Shown: positions 8,809-18,338 of the stretch, in pieces
Position numbering within the stretch: position 1 is the first letter of the stretch
Layout of the letters: each line of letters starts with the position of its first letter
Assembly: GCA_020849795.1 (NCBI GenBank)
Contig: JADZFR010000001.1
Location: 34,479 to 98,478, forward strand
DNA length: 64,000 bases
Direction of reading: 5' to 3'
Source: Planctomycetota bacterium
GTDB lineage: Bacteria; Planctomycetota; UBA8742; UBA2392
Made by a program: the position numbers and the translations under genes
The notes under the pieces: model-generated
Told to the model about the DNA's origin: nothing
The model's input: the letters and a program-made list of their open reading frames with translations, nothing else
The model's database searches: none

Positions 8809-11800
8809 ATGCGTCTGCTATTCCTGCCCCTGGCGGCATTGTTGCTCGCCGGTGGCATGCTTTACGCGCAGGAGGGCCTTACCGCCGAGGTGCAACCACT
8901 CGTCGAAGGCAGCGTTGAGCCCGGCAAGCAGTGGACGTTCAAGCTGCAGTTTGCTCTTCCGGACGGGTATCACGCGTACCACAAGGACAATCCGGGCATC
9001 GGCATGGCGCCCAAGGTCAAGTTCACTCAGACATCCGGGCTGAAGCTCGCAAGCGAAGTCTGGCCCGAACCCACCAAGCACAAAGATGACAGCGGCGAAG
9101 AGTGGGAGTACTCAGGTACCTTCACCATCGGCTACATTTTTGACGTGCCGGCTGGGGCGAGCGGCAGGCTGCGCATTGCCGGGTCTCACCAGACGCAGTT
9201 CTGTGACGAAAACGGTTGCTTCATGTCCGAGGCGGAATTCAGCGCCGACATCGAAGTCATCAGCGCAGAGCCGGTACTGGCATTAACAGTCGCGCCGATT
9301 GCCGAGGGCAAGGCTCAGGCGGGCAAAGAGTACACGCTGAAATTGCGCTTCACGGTGCCGGCGGGTTATCACGCCTACCATCGAGACAACAAGGGCTACG
9401 GCGTGGCGCCTATTGTGAAGTGGACCGAGCTTGCAGGCTTTGAGCTGGCGCGTGAAGACTGGCCCAAGGCCAAAGACCGGTACTACGAAGAACTCGAGGC
9501 CACGGAGTCCGAGTACAGCGGCACGTTTGACATCGCCTATGTGTTCAAGGTGCCCGCCGGCGCCTCGGGCACCATCAAACTGGCCGGCACGCACCAGACG
9601 CAATTCTGCAACGATGACGGCTGCTTGATTACTGAGGGCGGCTTCAGCGCGGAAATTGCCGTGCAGGCCGGCGCAGAGGGCTCCAAGCCGAAGATCCCGA
9701 CAGCAACCGTAAGCGCCGCGTTTCATGGCACAGCCAAGGCCGGCGGCGAAGCCACGCTTGAGCTGACGATTGAGCTGCCTGAGCACTTCCATACCTATCA
9801 CAAAGATAACGCAACCGTGAAGGGCTATGGCGAGGCGCCCAAGGTTCAGTTCACGCAGACGTCGGGCATGACGCTGAAGTCGGAAAGCTGGCCCGATGCC
9901 AAGAAGGTGAAGTACGACGAAGACTGGTACGAGCTTGAGTACGAGGGCAAGCTCACGCTCAAGTACACGTTTGAAGTGCCGAGTGCCGCGAATGCCAAGT
10001 TGCCGCTTACGGGCAGCTACCGAATCCAGGTCTGCGACGACGGCGGTTGCTACCTGAACGACGGCACGTTTTCGGCAACGCTGGAAATCGCAGCAACGGA
10101 CGCGCCCCAGCCGACGCAAGACCGTGCCCGAAAGGACAGCCACGGGTTCTACCTCGACTTCGATTACGCCCTTGAGCAGGCGCGTAAAGAGGGCAAACCG
10201 CTGCTGGTGGACTTCAACGGCGAGAATTGCGCTCCCTGCCGCAAGATGGAAAAGACCGTTTTCTCGCTGGTCGAAGTGAAGGAACTGTTCACTGGGTTCG
10301 TGATTGCCAGCGTGCAGAACGACGTGAACGACGTGCGGTACAATGAATTGTGGGCCAAGTACCAGCCCACCCCCGGCGCGCCCGTGCCTTACTACGCCAT
10401 CATGGACCACGACGCGAAGGTCGTGCGCGGCATAGGCAGCACGTTGCCCGCCGACAAGCGCGCCCACGAGTTCGTGGCATTCCTCAAAGGCGAGGCTCCA
10501 ATGGAGCCCGCCCCGGTGGCCGATCCGCCGTCAAAACTAACGCCCGCTGCAATCGGGCCCGCGGCCGCAGACGCACCAGGCTGGCCCAAAGGCTTGTTCG
10601 GGCCCCCGACCGAGGGACAGGCGCAGGGCATGGAGTTCAGTGCGGCGTTTGCAAGCGGCAAGGTGAAGCCCGGCAGCAAGAATTCGGTGGTTCTCAAGTT
10701 CACCATGAAAGACAACGGCGCCGGCGAAATTTACCACGCCTACCATCCCGGCACCAAAGCGACCGAGGTCAACATTCCGCTGACCGTAACGCTGAAAGAC
10801 AATGGTGGCTTGAAGCCGACCGGCGAATGGAAGTACCCCGCCCCAGCCGAGAAAGTGGATGACGGATTCGGCGAAGAGTGGCGTCTTCCGCACGAGTTCA
10901 CGCTGGTGCTGGATTTCGAGGTGCCATCCGACCTGAAGCCTGGCAAGTATACGGTGACCGGCCACGTCAACGGTCAGTACTGCGACAGCAACGGCTGCAT
11001 TTTCTTTAACGCCAAGACAGCTGATTCTCCCAACCGCGAGTTCGGCTGGGTCGCCATGGTCGAAGTGTCGCTGGATGGCGCAGAGGGCGGCGTTACGGAG
11101 GCCACTGGCACCGGCGGCGGATCGGGCATAGAGGGCGAAGTAGAGAAAGCGGGCGGCATCTGGCTGTTCCTGTTTTTTGCGCTGCTCGGCGGGATGATCA
11201 CGCTTCTGACGCCTTGTGTTCTGCCGGTACTCCCGCTGACCGTGGGTTTCTTCGTCAGCCAGTCCGAAAAGGGCCGCTCGCCGCTGGTTACGGCATTCAT
11301 TTACTGCACCTGCATTGTCGCGAGTTTCACGCTGTTCGGTTTGATCACGTCGGCCCTGGTTGGTGCAACCGGCGCGCAGCAGATCTCGACCAATGGCTGG
11401 GTGAACGGTTTCTTGGCCATTCTCTTCCTGACGTTCGCGCTGAGTTTCCTGGGGCTATTTGAACTGCGCGTGCCAGCGTTCATGACCGCATGGTTCACCA
11501 AGAAGCAGTTGACTGCACAGAAAGAGGGCAAAGGCTACGCCAAGGCCTTCTTCAGCGGCTCGGCATTCGCCTTGATCAGCTTTTCCTGCACCGGCCCCAT
11601 TGCCGGCGCATTTCTGGCAGGTGCGGCAGGCGGCGATTTCTGGCTGCCGACGCTGGCAATGCTCGCCTTCAGTACGGGTATGGCACTGCCCATCTTCGTG
11701 ATGGGCCAGTTCCCAAGCCTGATGAAGAAGTTGCCCAAGTCGGGCGGCTGGATGAACGCGCTGAAAGTCGTGTTCGGCTTTGTCGAGATCGGGTTGGCCA

Positions 11801-12534
11801 TCATGTACTTCAGTGCGGCTGAACAGGCGTTCGCAAGCATGCCGGCGGCTGAGTGGGTCAACCGTTATGTAGTACTCGCGGTGTGGATCACGGTCAGCCT
11901 GGCCAGCGGCTTGTACCTGTTCGGGTTCTTCCGCATGCCGCACGACCACGAAGAAACTAAACAGATCGGAGTGATCCGGTCCCTCTTTGCGGTGGCCTTC
12001 ATCGCGTTTGCGCTGTACCTGGTGCCGGGCATGTTTGGCGCCAAGTTCGGCCCGACCCTTGAGGGCATTTTGCCGCTTCCACCCGAGAACGGCGGTATCC
12101 AGCTTTCGCTGGGGGGCGGTGCGCCACGCAACGACCCCAAGTCGTTGCCCTGGGAGCATAACCTGGCAAAAGGCCTTGAGATTGCCGCCAAGGTGAACAA
12201 ACCGGTGTTTGTCGACTTTACGGGCTATAACTGAAAGAACTGCCGTCTCGTGGAACGAGACATCTTTCCTCGCGATCAGGTCTTCAACCAATTCAAGGAC
12301 GACTTTGTGCTTGTGGCACAGTATACCGACGACCCAGACGACCCCGTCCCGGCCCAGAACCTTCACAAATACACCGGGGGAGGCAGTTTCGCGGTTCCGT
12401 TGTATATCGTCACGGATAGCAAGGGCCTTGAACTGGCGCGGCTTGTGCCGCCCACGAACATTTCGAGCCTCTCCGGAAGCCAGTTCGCCAGCTTCCTGCA
12501 GGACGCCAAGCAGAAGTACGCAGCCGGGGAGTGA
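8809..12534 (+). CDS. Giant DsbD-type thiol:disulfide reductase, probable selenoprotein (in-frame TGA at 12232-12234)
   Basis: Predicted 1241 residues if the TGA is read as selenocysteine. A signal peptide (1-20) is followed by three DsbD-alpha-like domains (about 22-145, 150-290, 300-435), each ending in a Cys-x4-Cys hairpin (QFCDENGCF, QFCNDDGCL, QVCDDGGCY). A periplasmic thioredoxin domain has C474-A-P-C477. A fourth alpha-like domain (about 600-750, YCDSNGCIF) precedes the DsbD membrane core from 785 on, with its redox cysteines Cys803 (TPCVLPVLP) and Cys927 (FSCTGP). The last thioredoxin domain starts VFVDFTGYN; codon 1142 is TGA, followed by KNCRLVER, so the motif is UxxC instead of CxxC. 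The cis-Pro is Pro1197 (FAVPLY). The role by family is passing electrons from cytoplasmic thioredoxin to periplasmic disulfides. If TGA were a true stop, the protein would end at residue 1141 without its final domain. Confidence 0.85.
12235..12266 (+). promoter_or_regulatory. Candidate bacterial SECIS element directly after the in-frame TGA
   Basis: GTCTCGT at 12245-12251 pairs perfectly with ACGAGAC at 12255-12261 around the loop GGA (12252-12254). Seventeen nucleotides lie between the TGA and the loop, inside the 16-37 nt range described for bacterial SECIS elements, and the loop begins with G as those elements require. AAGA at 12235-12238 can also pair with TCTT at 12263-12266, giving a lower stem and an internal bulge. 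The structure is inside the coding region, as SelB-dependent elements are in bacteria. Confidence 0.7.
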
Positions 12535-14300
12535 TGGAAACAGGCTCAGACGACGTTTCGCCGAAAGTCAGGACCACACTGGCCGAAAGGCTGGTGCGCG
12601 CCACGCGTACCGTCGACCTTGGCGGACCCCCGCCCAAACGCATTTTCGACCAGGTCAGCATTGTTGCCATCGTACTTGATCCCAGCCTGCGAGTGGTGCG
12701 CTACAATCGGGCCGCTGAACGGTTGTTCGGCAAGCCCTTCGCCAACGTGTTGAACCGGGCATACGCCGAGAGCGTGCCCACGCTTGCCGATGTCAATCGC
12801 AGCCAGGTGTTTCAGCGCACGCTGGCGCTGGGCGTGCCTGCCGAAGTCAAAGAGGTCGAAATCAAGGAGCCCCGGTCCGGCGTCACGTTTTACTTTGACT
12901 TCGTGATTGACCCGATCCTCGGCGACGACGCGCAAATCGCGGGCATCAGCCTGATCGGCCTGGACGTCACGGAACGTGCCAAGCTGCGCCACCAGCTGAC
13001 AGAACAGAACGAAGATCTCAAAGCGCTTCAACAAGTCAGTGACTGGCTGCGTAAGACAATGGACCTGGAAAAGGCGTTCTTCATCACTGCCAGTGCGCTG
13101 ACCAGTGCCGAGGGCGGTTACGACCACGCGATGATTTTCACCGTCGACCAGGACCGCGAGTTTCTGGTCGGCCGCAGCTGCGTGGACAGCCTGAAACTGT
13201 CCGAAGTCTGGGGAATCTGGCGCGGGCTCACCAGCCACGACGCGCCGCTGCAAAAATCCCTCGAGACGATGCAGCCGGTGCTCGCCCGTCGCTGGGGTGA
13301 ACTGACCGAGATGATCAAGCAGGTGAAGGTGCCGCTGAATGACCCCAAGAGCGTCCTGGTGCACGCGCTGCGCAACCAGGTCACTGTTACGCACCGCACC
13401 TTGGATGACGAACCGGAACTGCGGGTACACCCGGCGATCAGGCAGCACTTTGAGCTTCAGTCTTTTGCCGCAGCGCCGCTGATGGCCGAGAACGAGGCCA
13501 TTGGCGTCGTGCTGGTCGAAAGCCGACGGCCGCGGGAATTCACGCCTGAGCAACTCACGATGCTGGAAATGTTTACGGGGCAGGCGGCGCTGGCCATCAA
13601 CAACGGCATGATTTTCCAGAACGTGCTTGAGCGCGCCCAGCGCGACAGCCTGACACGGCTATACAACCACGGGCACTTTCAAGAGGCGCTGCGCAACGAA
13701 ATAGACCGCGCCGGTCGGTACGGCAACCCGCTCAGCGTGATCATGCTCGACATTGACCATTTCAAGCGCTTCAACGACACGTGGGGTCACCAGACCGGCG
13801 ACCGTGTACTCAAGCAGACCGCGTTGCTGCTTTCCGCACTGGTGCGCGTCACGGACTTGCCGGCGCGATACGGCGGCGAGGAGTTCGCGCTGCTGCTTCC
13901 CCAGACCGACTACGCGCACGCCATGGAACTTGCCGAGAGGCTTCGTATCGGCGTTGAGCGCAAGGTCGTGGTCAGCGGGCCCAAGGGAGAAAAGATCGGC
14001 GTGACTGCGAGCTTCGGTGTCGCGACCTTCCCCAAGTACGCGGAAGACGCGGCTGGGCTGGTCAGCATCGCCGACGAGGCGCTGTATTACTCGAAAGAAA
14101 AGGGGCGCAACTGTATTTCGGGTGCGCACGAGGTTTCAGCACAGGCGCAGGAAACGCGCAAGCGCCTGAAAGAAGCCCGCAAAACCAAAAGGCTCAACAA
14201 GCCCGTGATTACGCAAGTGAAGTCAACGGCCGTGTCACCACCACCTAAGAAGTCATCGGCATCATCGTCGCGTAACAAGCGCAGCGGCAAAGTGAAGTAA
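12534..14300 (+). CDS. PAS-GAF-GGDEF diguanylate cyclase
   Basis: A 588-residue cytoplasmic signalling protein predicted to make cyclic di-GMP. Residues about 35-150 form a PAS domain (IVAIVLDPSLRVVRYNRAAERLFG, ending GLDVTERAKLR), about 160-370 a GAF domain (MAENEAIGVVLVESRRPREFTPEQLTML) and about 385-545 a GGDEF domain: DSLTRLYNHGHFQEAL, DIDHFKRFND and an intact catalytic YGGEEFALL. No RxxD inhibitory site is obvious immediately before the GGEEF. The tail from about 550 is very rich in Lys, Arg and Ser. The ATG at 12534 shares one base with the stop of the extended DsbD frame (TGATG), which implies that ribosomes reach that stop. Confidence 0.93.
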   Translation: METGSDDVSPKVRTTLAERLVRATRTVDLGGPPPKRIFDQVSIVAIVLDPSLRVVRYNRAAERLFGKPFANVLNRAYAESVPTLADVNRSQVFQRTLALGVPAEVKEVEIKEPRSGVTFYFDFVIDPILGDDAQIAGISLIGLDVTERAKLRHQLTEQNEDLKALQQVSDWLRKTMDLEKAFFITASALTSAEGGYDHAMIFTVDQDREFLVGRSCVDSLKLSEVWGIWRGLTSHDAPLQKSLETMQPVLARRWGELTEMIKQVKVPLNDPKSVLVHALRNQVTVTHRTLDDEPELRVHPAIRQHFELQSFAAAPLMAENEAIGVVLVESRRPREFTPEQLTMLEMFTGQAALAINNGMIFQNVLERAQRDSLTRLYNHGHFQEALRNEIDRAGRYGNPLSVIMLDIDHFKRFNDTWGHQTGDRVLKQTALLLSALVRVTDLPARYGGEEFALLLPQTDYAHAMELAERLRIGVERKVVVSGPKGEKIGVTASFGVATFPKYAEDAAGLVSIADEALYYSKEKGRNCISGAHEVSAQAQETRKRLKEARKTKRLNKPVITQVKSTAVSPPPKKSSASSSRNKRSGKVK

Positions 14301-14374
14301 GGCTGCGTGGCAGAGAACAGGAGCCCAGAGCGCAAGCGACGGGCAAGCGATCAATACCGACAGCATGACTGCCC

Positions 14375-15766
14375 ATGTTCAAGCACTCGCACATCTCGTT
14401 GAGATTGGTTACCGCAGTGACCGTGGCTGCCGCCATGCTTGCTTGCCTTTCCATGATCCACGCAGAAGACGAAGAATCCGAATTCGCCCAACAAGCCGAC
14501 AAGACCCGTCACGCCGTGGCAACCGCCCATGTCTCGCTTTCAAAATCCGCCCGCAAGCTCGGAATGAACGTTGCCGCGCGAGCCGAGCTGGACGCGGCGC
14601 TGGAGCTCGTGCCGGAGTTCGACGACGCGATGTCAGAGCTTGGCTATCGCCGCAAGAAGGTCGATGGCGAAGAGAAGTGGGTACTCGATGAACGCAAAGC
14701 GTTGCCCGCACACGACGCCGACAACGTGACTGCGGCCCAGCGCAAACGTCACGCCGAGTCTCGCGAAAAGATGCGCAAAGCGGCAGCCCTGGAGTTCATC
14801 AAGCTGGCAAAGACTGCGCAGCGACTTGGACTGGCGCCGCACTCGCGCGCATCGTTCGAGGTGGCGCTGCGCTACGATGCCATGAACGACGATGCCCGCA
14901 GCGGCGCCGGGTGGCAGAAGGACGAGCAGGGAGTCTGGACAAGCCCCAACGAGACCGCCGAACGCGCCGCGACTGCCAAGGCCCTGGAAACCCCCGAAGC
15001 CAAGGCAATCGACGCGCTGCCCGACTGGTGTGCCCGCGTCTTCGCGCAGGGCGCCTGGGGCGTCAAAGCCGGCGGTGTGTCCGTCCTTGGTACCGGCGCA
15101 GCCCACAACGATCACGCGAAGCACGCCTGCGCTACCCTGGCACTTGTCGCGGGCCTGCTGGGCGGTGAAGCAGGTGAACTGCGCGTCGTTGTGTGCGCTA
15201 CGAAGGCCGACTTCATCAAGTACTGCGAGGTGCGCCACCCGGGCACTCCGGGCCTGGCCGAAGGTTGGATGGTCGTTGAGAGCACCGAAATCGGCGTCCT
15301 GCTGGCAGAAGCCAGCGAAGAGGCGGCCGAGCGCGTGGTTTATGCAGCCGCGTTGTCCCAGGTGCGGCGGCGTTGTGGAGTTGCGCGTCACCCGTGGTTT
15401 GAACTCGGCTTTGCCGGCAACTTGACTCGGCGTCTGACGGGGCGCGTCGGCTGTGTCGAATTCAGCGGCGATACGACCGGCCCGAAAGAGCCCGGTCGCT
15501 GGAAGCGTGAACTGCGCATGCTGCTGGATTCGGGCGAAGAGCCTGACCTTGGCAATGTTATCGCCGATCGCGACCCAACAGAGCCCCGCGTGATTGTCGC
15601 CTACTTTTTCGTGCAGTACCTGTGCCGCGAGAGAGCGGCCGGGTTGCCGGATTTCTGCGCCGCCCTGAAGTCAGACGGAGACTCGGAGGGCGCGTTGAAT
15701 CAGGCATGGCAGAGCGATGCCGCGGCAATGCAGCAGTCTTTCCTCGACTGGTTCAATGCAGGCTGA
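14375..15766 (+). CDS. Secreted protein with TPR-like N-terminal half, unknown function
   Basis: A 463-residue protein with a signal peptide (residues 1-30, LRLVTAVTVAAAMLACLSMI then HAED). Residues 40-190 are helical with TPR-like features (ARKLGMNVAARAELDAALELVPEFDDAMSELGYRR and a second similar block RLGLAPHSRASFEVALRYD). The C-terminal half (about 240-460) resembles the layout of secreted peptidase-like DUFs that follow TPRs in planctomycetes, including RHPWFELGFAGNLTRRL where such proteins have a catalytic helix, but no HExxH motif is present, so any protease activity is unlikely. No operon partner is evident; purH begins 67 bp downstream. Confidence 0.75.
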   Translation: MFKHSHISLRLVTAVTVAAAMLACLSMIHAEDEESEFAQQADKTRHAVATAHVSLSKSARKLGMNVAARAELDAALELVPEFDDAMSELGYRRKKVDGEEKWVLDERKALPAHDADNVTAAQRKRHAESREKMRKAAALEFIKLAKTAQRLGLAPHSRASFEVALRYDAMNDDARSGAGWQKDEQGVWTSPNETAERAATAKALETPEAKAIDALPDWCARVFAQGAWGVKAGGVSVLGTGAAHNDHAKHACATLALVAGLLGGEAGELRVVVCATKADFIKYCEVRHPGTPGLAEGWMVVESTEIGVLLAEASEEAAERVVYAAALSQVRRRCGVARHPWFELGFAGNLTRRLTGRVGCVEFSGDTTGPKEPGRWKRELRMLLDSGEEPDLGNVIADRDPTEPRVIVAYFFVQYLCRERAAGLPDFCAALKSDGDSEGALNQAWQSDAAAMQQSFLDWFNAG

Positions 15767-15833
15767 TTTTTTCATCCACACCCTGTAGTCACCCCCCGGG
15801 CGTGCTAGAAAATAGCCCGGTGTGGAGACTGCC

Positions 15834-17411
15834 ATGGACCAGGTTGAGATTCGTCGCGCGCTCGTTTCGGTTTCAGACAAGACCGGCGTCGTGGAATTCT
15901 GCAAGGCGCTGGATGCCCGCAATGTCGAAATCATCTCGACCGGCGGGACCGCAAAGGCGCTGCGCGACGCGGGCCTGCGGGTCAAAGACATCTCAGACCA
16001 CACCGGCTTTCCGGAAATGCTGGATGGCCGCGTAAAGACGCTGCACCCCAAGGTGCATGGCGGCCTGCTGGCGCGTCGCGACCTGGATGAGCACCTGCGT
16101 GTGGCCGAAGAGCACGACATCGGCTTGATCGACATGGTGATCGTGAACCTGTACCCGTTCGAGGCGACCGTGGCCAAGCCCGGCGTGTCTCGGGAAGACG
16201 CGATTGAGAACATCGATATTGGCGGTCCCAGCATGCTGCGTAGCGCCGCGAAGAATCACGACGCGGTTGCCGTAGTCACGGATCCCGCCGACTATGCTCA
16301 GTTGGCAAAAGAGCTCGAGGCAAAGGGCGGCAAGCTCGGCATCTCGACGCGACGCCGTTTGGCGTTGAAAGCATTTCGCGTAACCTCGTGGTACGACCAC
16401 GCCATTGCCGAGCATCTGCAGCACCTTGAAGACGACAGCGACGAACTGACGCCGAACAAGCTGGTCGCGCTCAAGAGCGGCACCGAGTTGCGCTACGGCG
16501 AAAACCCGCACCAGCAGGCGATGTTCTATGCCACGGGTCGCAAGCCACAGGGGCTTGGTGCCCTGCTGCAGTTGGGCGGCAAAGAACTCAGCTACAACAA
16601 CCTGCTCGATCTTGATGCGGCGCTGCGCGTCTCGGCAGACTTTGAAGATGAGCCCTTCGCCGTGGTCATCAAGCACACCAACCCTTGCGGGGCTGCGATC
16701 GGCAAGGGCATCGCCGAAGCATTCGTGCGCGCCTATGACTGCGACCCGCTGAGCGCGTTTGGCGGCATCGTCGGCTTGAACAAACCGTTTGACATGGCGA
16801 CGGCCGAAGCCTTCATCGCCGGCGAGAAGTTCATCGAAGCCGTGGTCGCGCCTGATTTCGCGCCCGAGGCCATCGATGCGCTGGTCGAGAAGAGCAAGAA
16901 GAAATGGCGCAAGTCCATCCGGCTGATCAAGGCCGCCCCGCCCAAGCTGCGCGCACCGCTGGAGTACCGCAGCCTTGCCGGTGGCATGTTGGCCCAATCA
17001 AGCGATGTTCATCGCCTGGATAGTGATGCGATCAAGGTGGTCACTTCAGGCATGCCCGACAACTCCGAGCTGCAGGAACTGCTGTTTGCGTGGTCACTCT
17101 GCCGGCATTACAAAAGCAATGCCATCGTCATTACAGCCGGCAGGGCGCTGCTGGGCTACGGCGCGGGTCAGACTAACCGCGTTGATGCTACCGATCACGC
17201 GCTGCACCGCGCTGGTGCAGCGGCCAAGGGTGCCGTGCTTGCCAGCGACGCTTTCTTTCCGTTTCCCGACAGCATCGAGAAAGCTGCCAAGGCCGGCATC
17301 GCGGCAATCATCCAACCGGGCGGCAGTGTCCGGGACGAAGAGGTCATCGCGGCCTGTAACGAGCGCGGGGTCTCGATGGTCTTCACCGGCATGCGTCACT
17401 TCAAGCACTGA
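15834..17411 (+). CDS. purH: Bifunctional AICAR transformylase / IMP cyclohydrolase
   Basis: Catalyses the last two steps of IMP synthesis. The N-terminal IMP cyclohydrolase domain (about 1-195) has RALVSVSDKTGVVEF, ISTGGTAKALRDAG and KTLHPKVHGGLL. The C-terminal transformylase domain has ELRYGENPHQQA and the catalytic Lys280-His281 in IKHTNPCGAA, and ends with SDAFFPFPDSIEKAAKAGI and GMRHFKH as in the family. Length is 525 residues, normal for PurH. The ATG at 15834 (MDQVEIRRALVS) follows a TGGAG ribosome-binding site; an earlier in-frame GTG at 15822 overlaps that site. A GC-rich hairpin-forming stretch at about 15790-15822 precedes it, but no purine operator was recognised. Confidence 0.97.
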   Translation: MDQVEIRRALVSVSDKTGVVEFCKALDARNVEIISTGGTAKALRDAGLRVKDISDHTGFPEMLDGRVKTLHPKVHGGLLARRDLDEHLRVAEEHDIGLIDMVIVNLYPFEATVAKPGVSREDAIENIDIGGPSMLRSAAKNHDAVAVVTDPADYAQLAKELEAKGGKLGISTRRRLALKAFRVTSWYDHAIAEHLQHLEDDSDELTPNKLVALKSGTELRYGENPHQQAMFYATGRKPQGLGALLQLGGKELSYNNLLDLDAALRVSADFEDEPFAVVIKHTNPCGAAIGKGIAEAFVRAYDCDPLSAFGGIVGLNKPFDMATAEAFIAGEKFIEAVVAPDFAPEAIDALVEKSKKKWRKSIRLIKAAPPKLRAPLEYRSLAGGMLAQSSDVHRLDSDAIKVVTSGMPDNSELQELLFAWSLCRHYKSNAIVITAGRALLGYGAGQTNRVDATDHALHRAGAAAKGAVLASDAFFPFPDSIEKAAKAGIAAIIQPGGSVRDEEVIAACNERGVSMVFTGMRHFKH

Positions 17412-17468
17412 TGCGGGCACGGCACGCCGCTGTGTTCAAGTCGGGCGCCACAATCCACAATAGCCGCC

Positions 17469-18338
17469 ATGGCCGGACCCTCGACTTGGCAGCAGTTGCT
17501 GGACCCTGCGCGGTTTCCACCGGCACCGGACGCGGTGTTGTTGCCGATGGTGATCGGGTTGGCCGCAGCGCTGCTGGGGCTGCTCACGGTCTGGCGGGTG
17601 CTGCGCCCGATCGGCAAGCCCGATGGCGGCTTGCCCGTGCAGGACACGCTGCTGGCGCTGGCACTGGGGTTCACGGCGCTATTGCTGCCCGACATCGCGG
17701 GTTTTGTCGTTACCCGCAACCCCGAGCCAGATCCGATGATTCTGGGCGCCCTGCAGGTGGCGATTGCACAGGTCTGCATTGTGCTGTTCGCCCGCAACCC
17801 CCTGCGCAGACAGGATGAGCCTGCGCCCGCGCCCTCCTGGATCAGGTTTGAACCAATATGGCTGGCACGCGTTCTGCCTGCATGGGCGCTGTGCTACCCC
17901 GTGCTGATTGGTGCAGCCGTCGCCAACGCTGCACTGCTTGTAGTGCTGGACGTGCCGATCACCGAGCAGCACCACCTGACGCGATTGCGCACGGATGACT
18001 CGGTACCGTGGATCCTGGGCTGGTATGTGCTGGCTGGCGTGGGTGCGCCACTGCGTGAGGAGTTTGCGTTTCGGGTGGTGTTTTTCGGCGTGCTTAAGGG
18101 CTGGCTTTCGCCTGCGGGCAGCGCGGGCTTGTGGGTCGCCGGCAGCGCCTCGGTGTCGTTGTTTGTGCTGGCGCATTATCCGTGGCAATTTCCGGTGCTG
18201 ATTCTGCCACTGACTGCGCTGGGCGTGATCCTTACGCTGAGTTATGCATACACGCGCAGCATCTGGCCGGGCGTAATCATCCACGCGCTGCACAACTCGC
18301 TGGTGCTGACGTTTCAGTTTTTCGTAGCGGCAGACTGA
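17469..18338 (+). CDS. CPBP family intramembrane metalloprotease (CAAX-protease-like)
   Basis: A 289-residue polytopic inner-membrane protein with about seven hydrophobic segments. The CPBP/ABI signature motifs are in order: REEFAFRVVFFG (Glu197, Glu198 and the following Arg), FVLAHYPWQF (His) and GVIIHALHNSLV (His and Asn). Family members are glutamate-type intramembrane proteases related to Rce1; bacterial ones act in protein processing or self-immunity, and the substrate here is unknown. It follows purH on the same strand by 57 bp and ends next to nuoL, which converges on it with no gap. Confidence 0.88.
   Translation: MAGPSTWQQLLDPARFPPAPDAVLLPMVIGLAAALLGLLTVWRVLRPIGKPDGGLPVQDTLLALALGFTALLLPDIAGFVVTRNPEPDPMILGALQVAIAQVCIVLFARNPLRRQDEPAPAPSWIRFEPIWLARVLPAWALCYPVLIGAAVANAALLVVLDVPITEQHHLTRLRTDDSVPWILGWYVLAGVGAPLREEFAFRVVFFGVLKGWLSPAGSAGLWVAGSASVSLFVLAHYPWQFPVLILPLTALGVILTLSYAYTRSIWPGVIIHALHNSLVLTFQFFVAAD

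Noticed and set aside
9283..10467. Antisense frame of about 390 codons inside the DsbD-like gene
   Set aside because: No ribosome-binding site or domain; the sense strand encodes conserved alpha-like and thioredoxin domains.
12250..12534. Separate small gene for a 94-residue thioredoxin fragment starting at GTG 12250
   Set aside because: The GTG lies inside the hairpin loop boundary with no ribosome-binding site, and the product would lack the first half of the thioredoxin motif; continuation of the DsbD frame explains it better.
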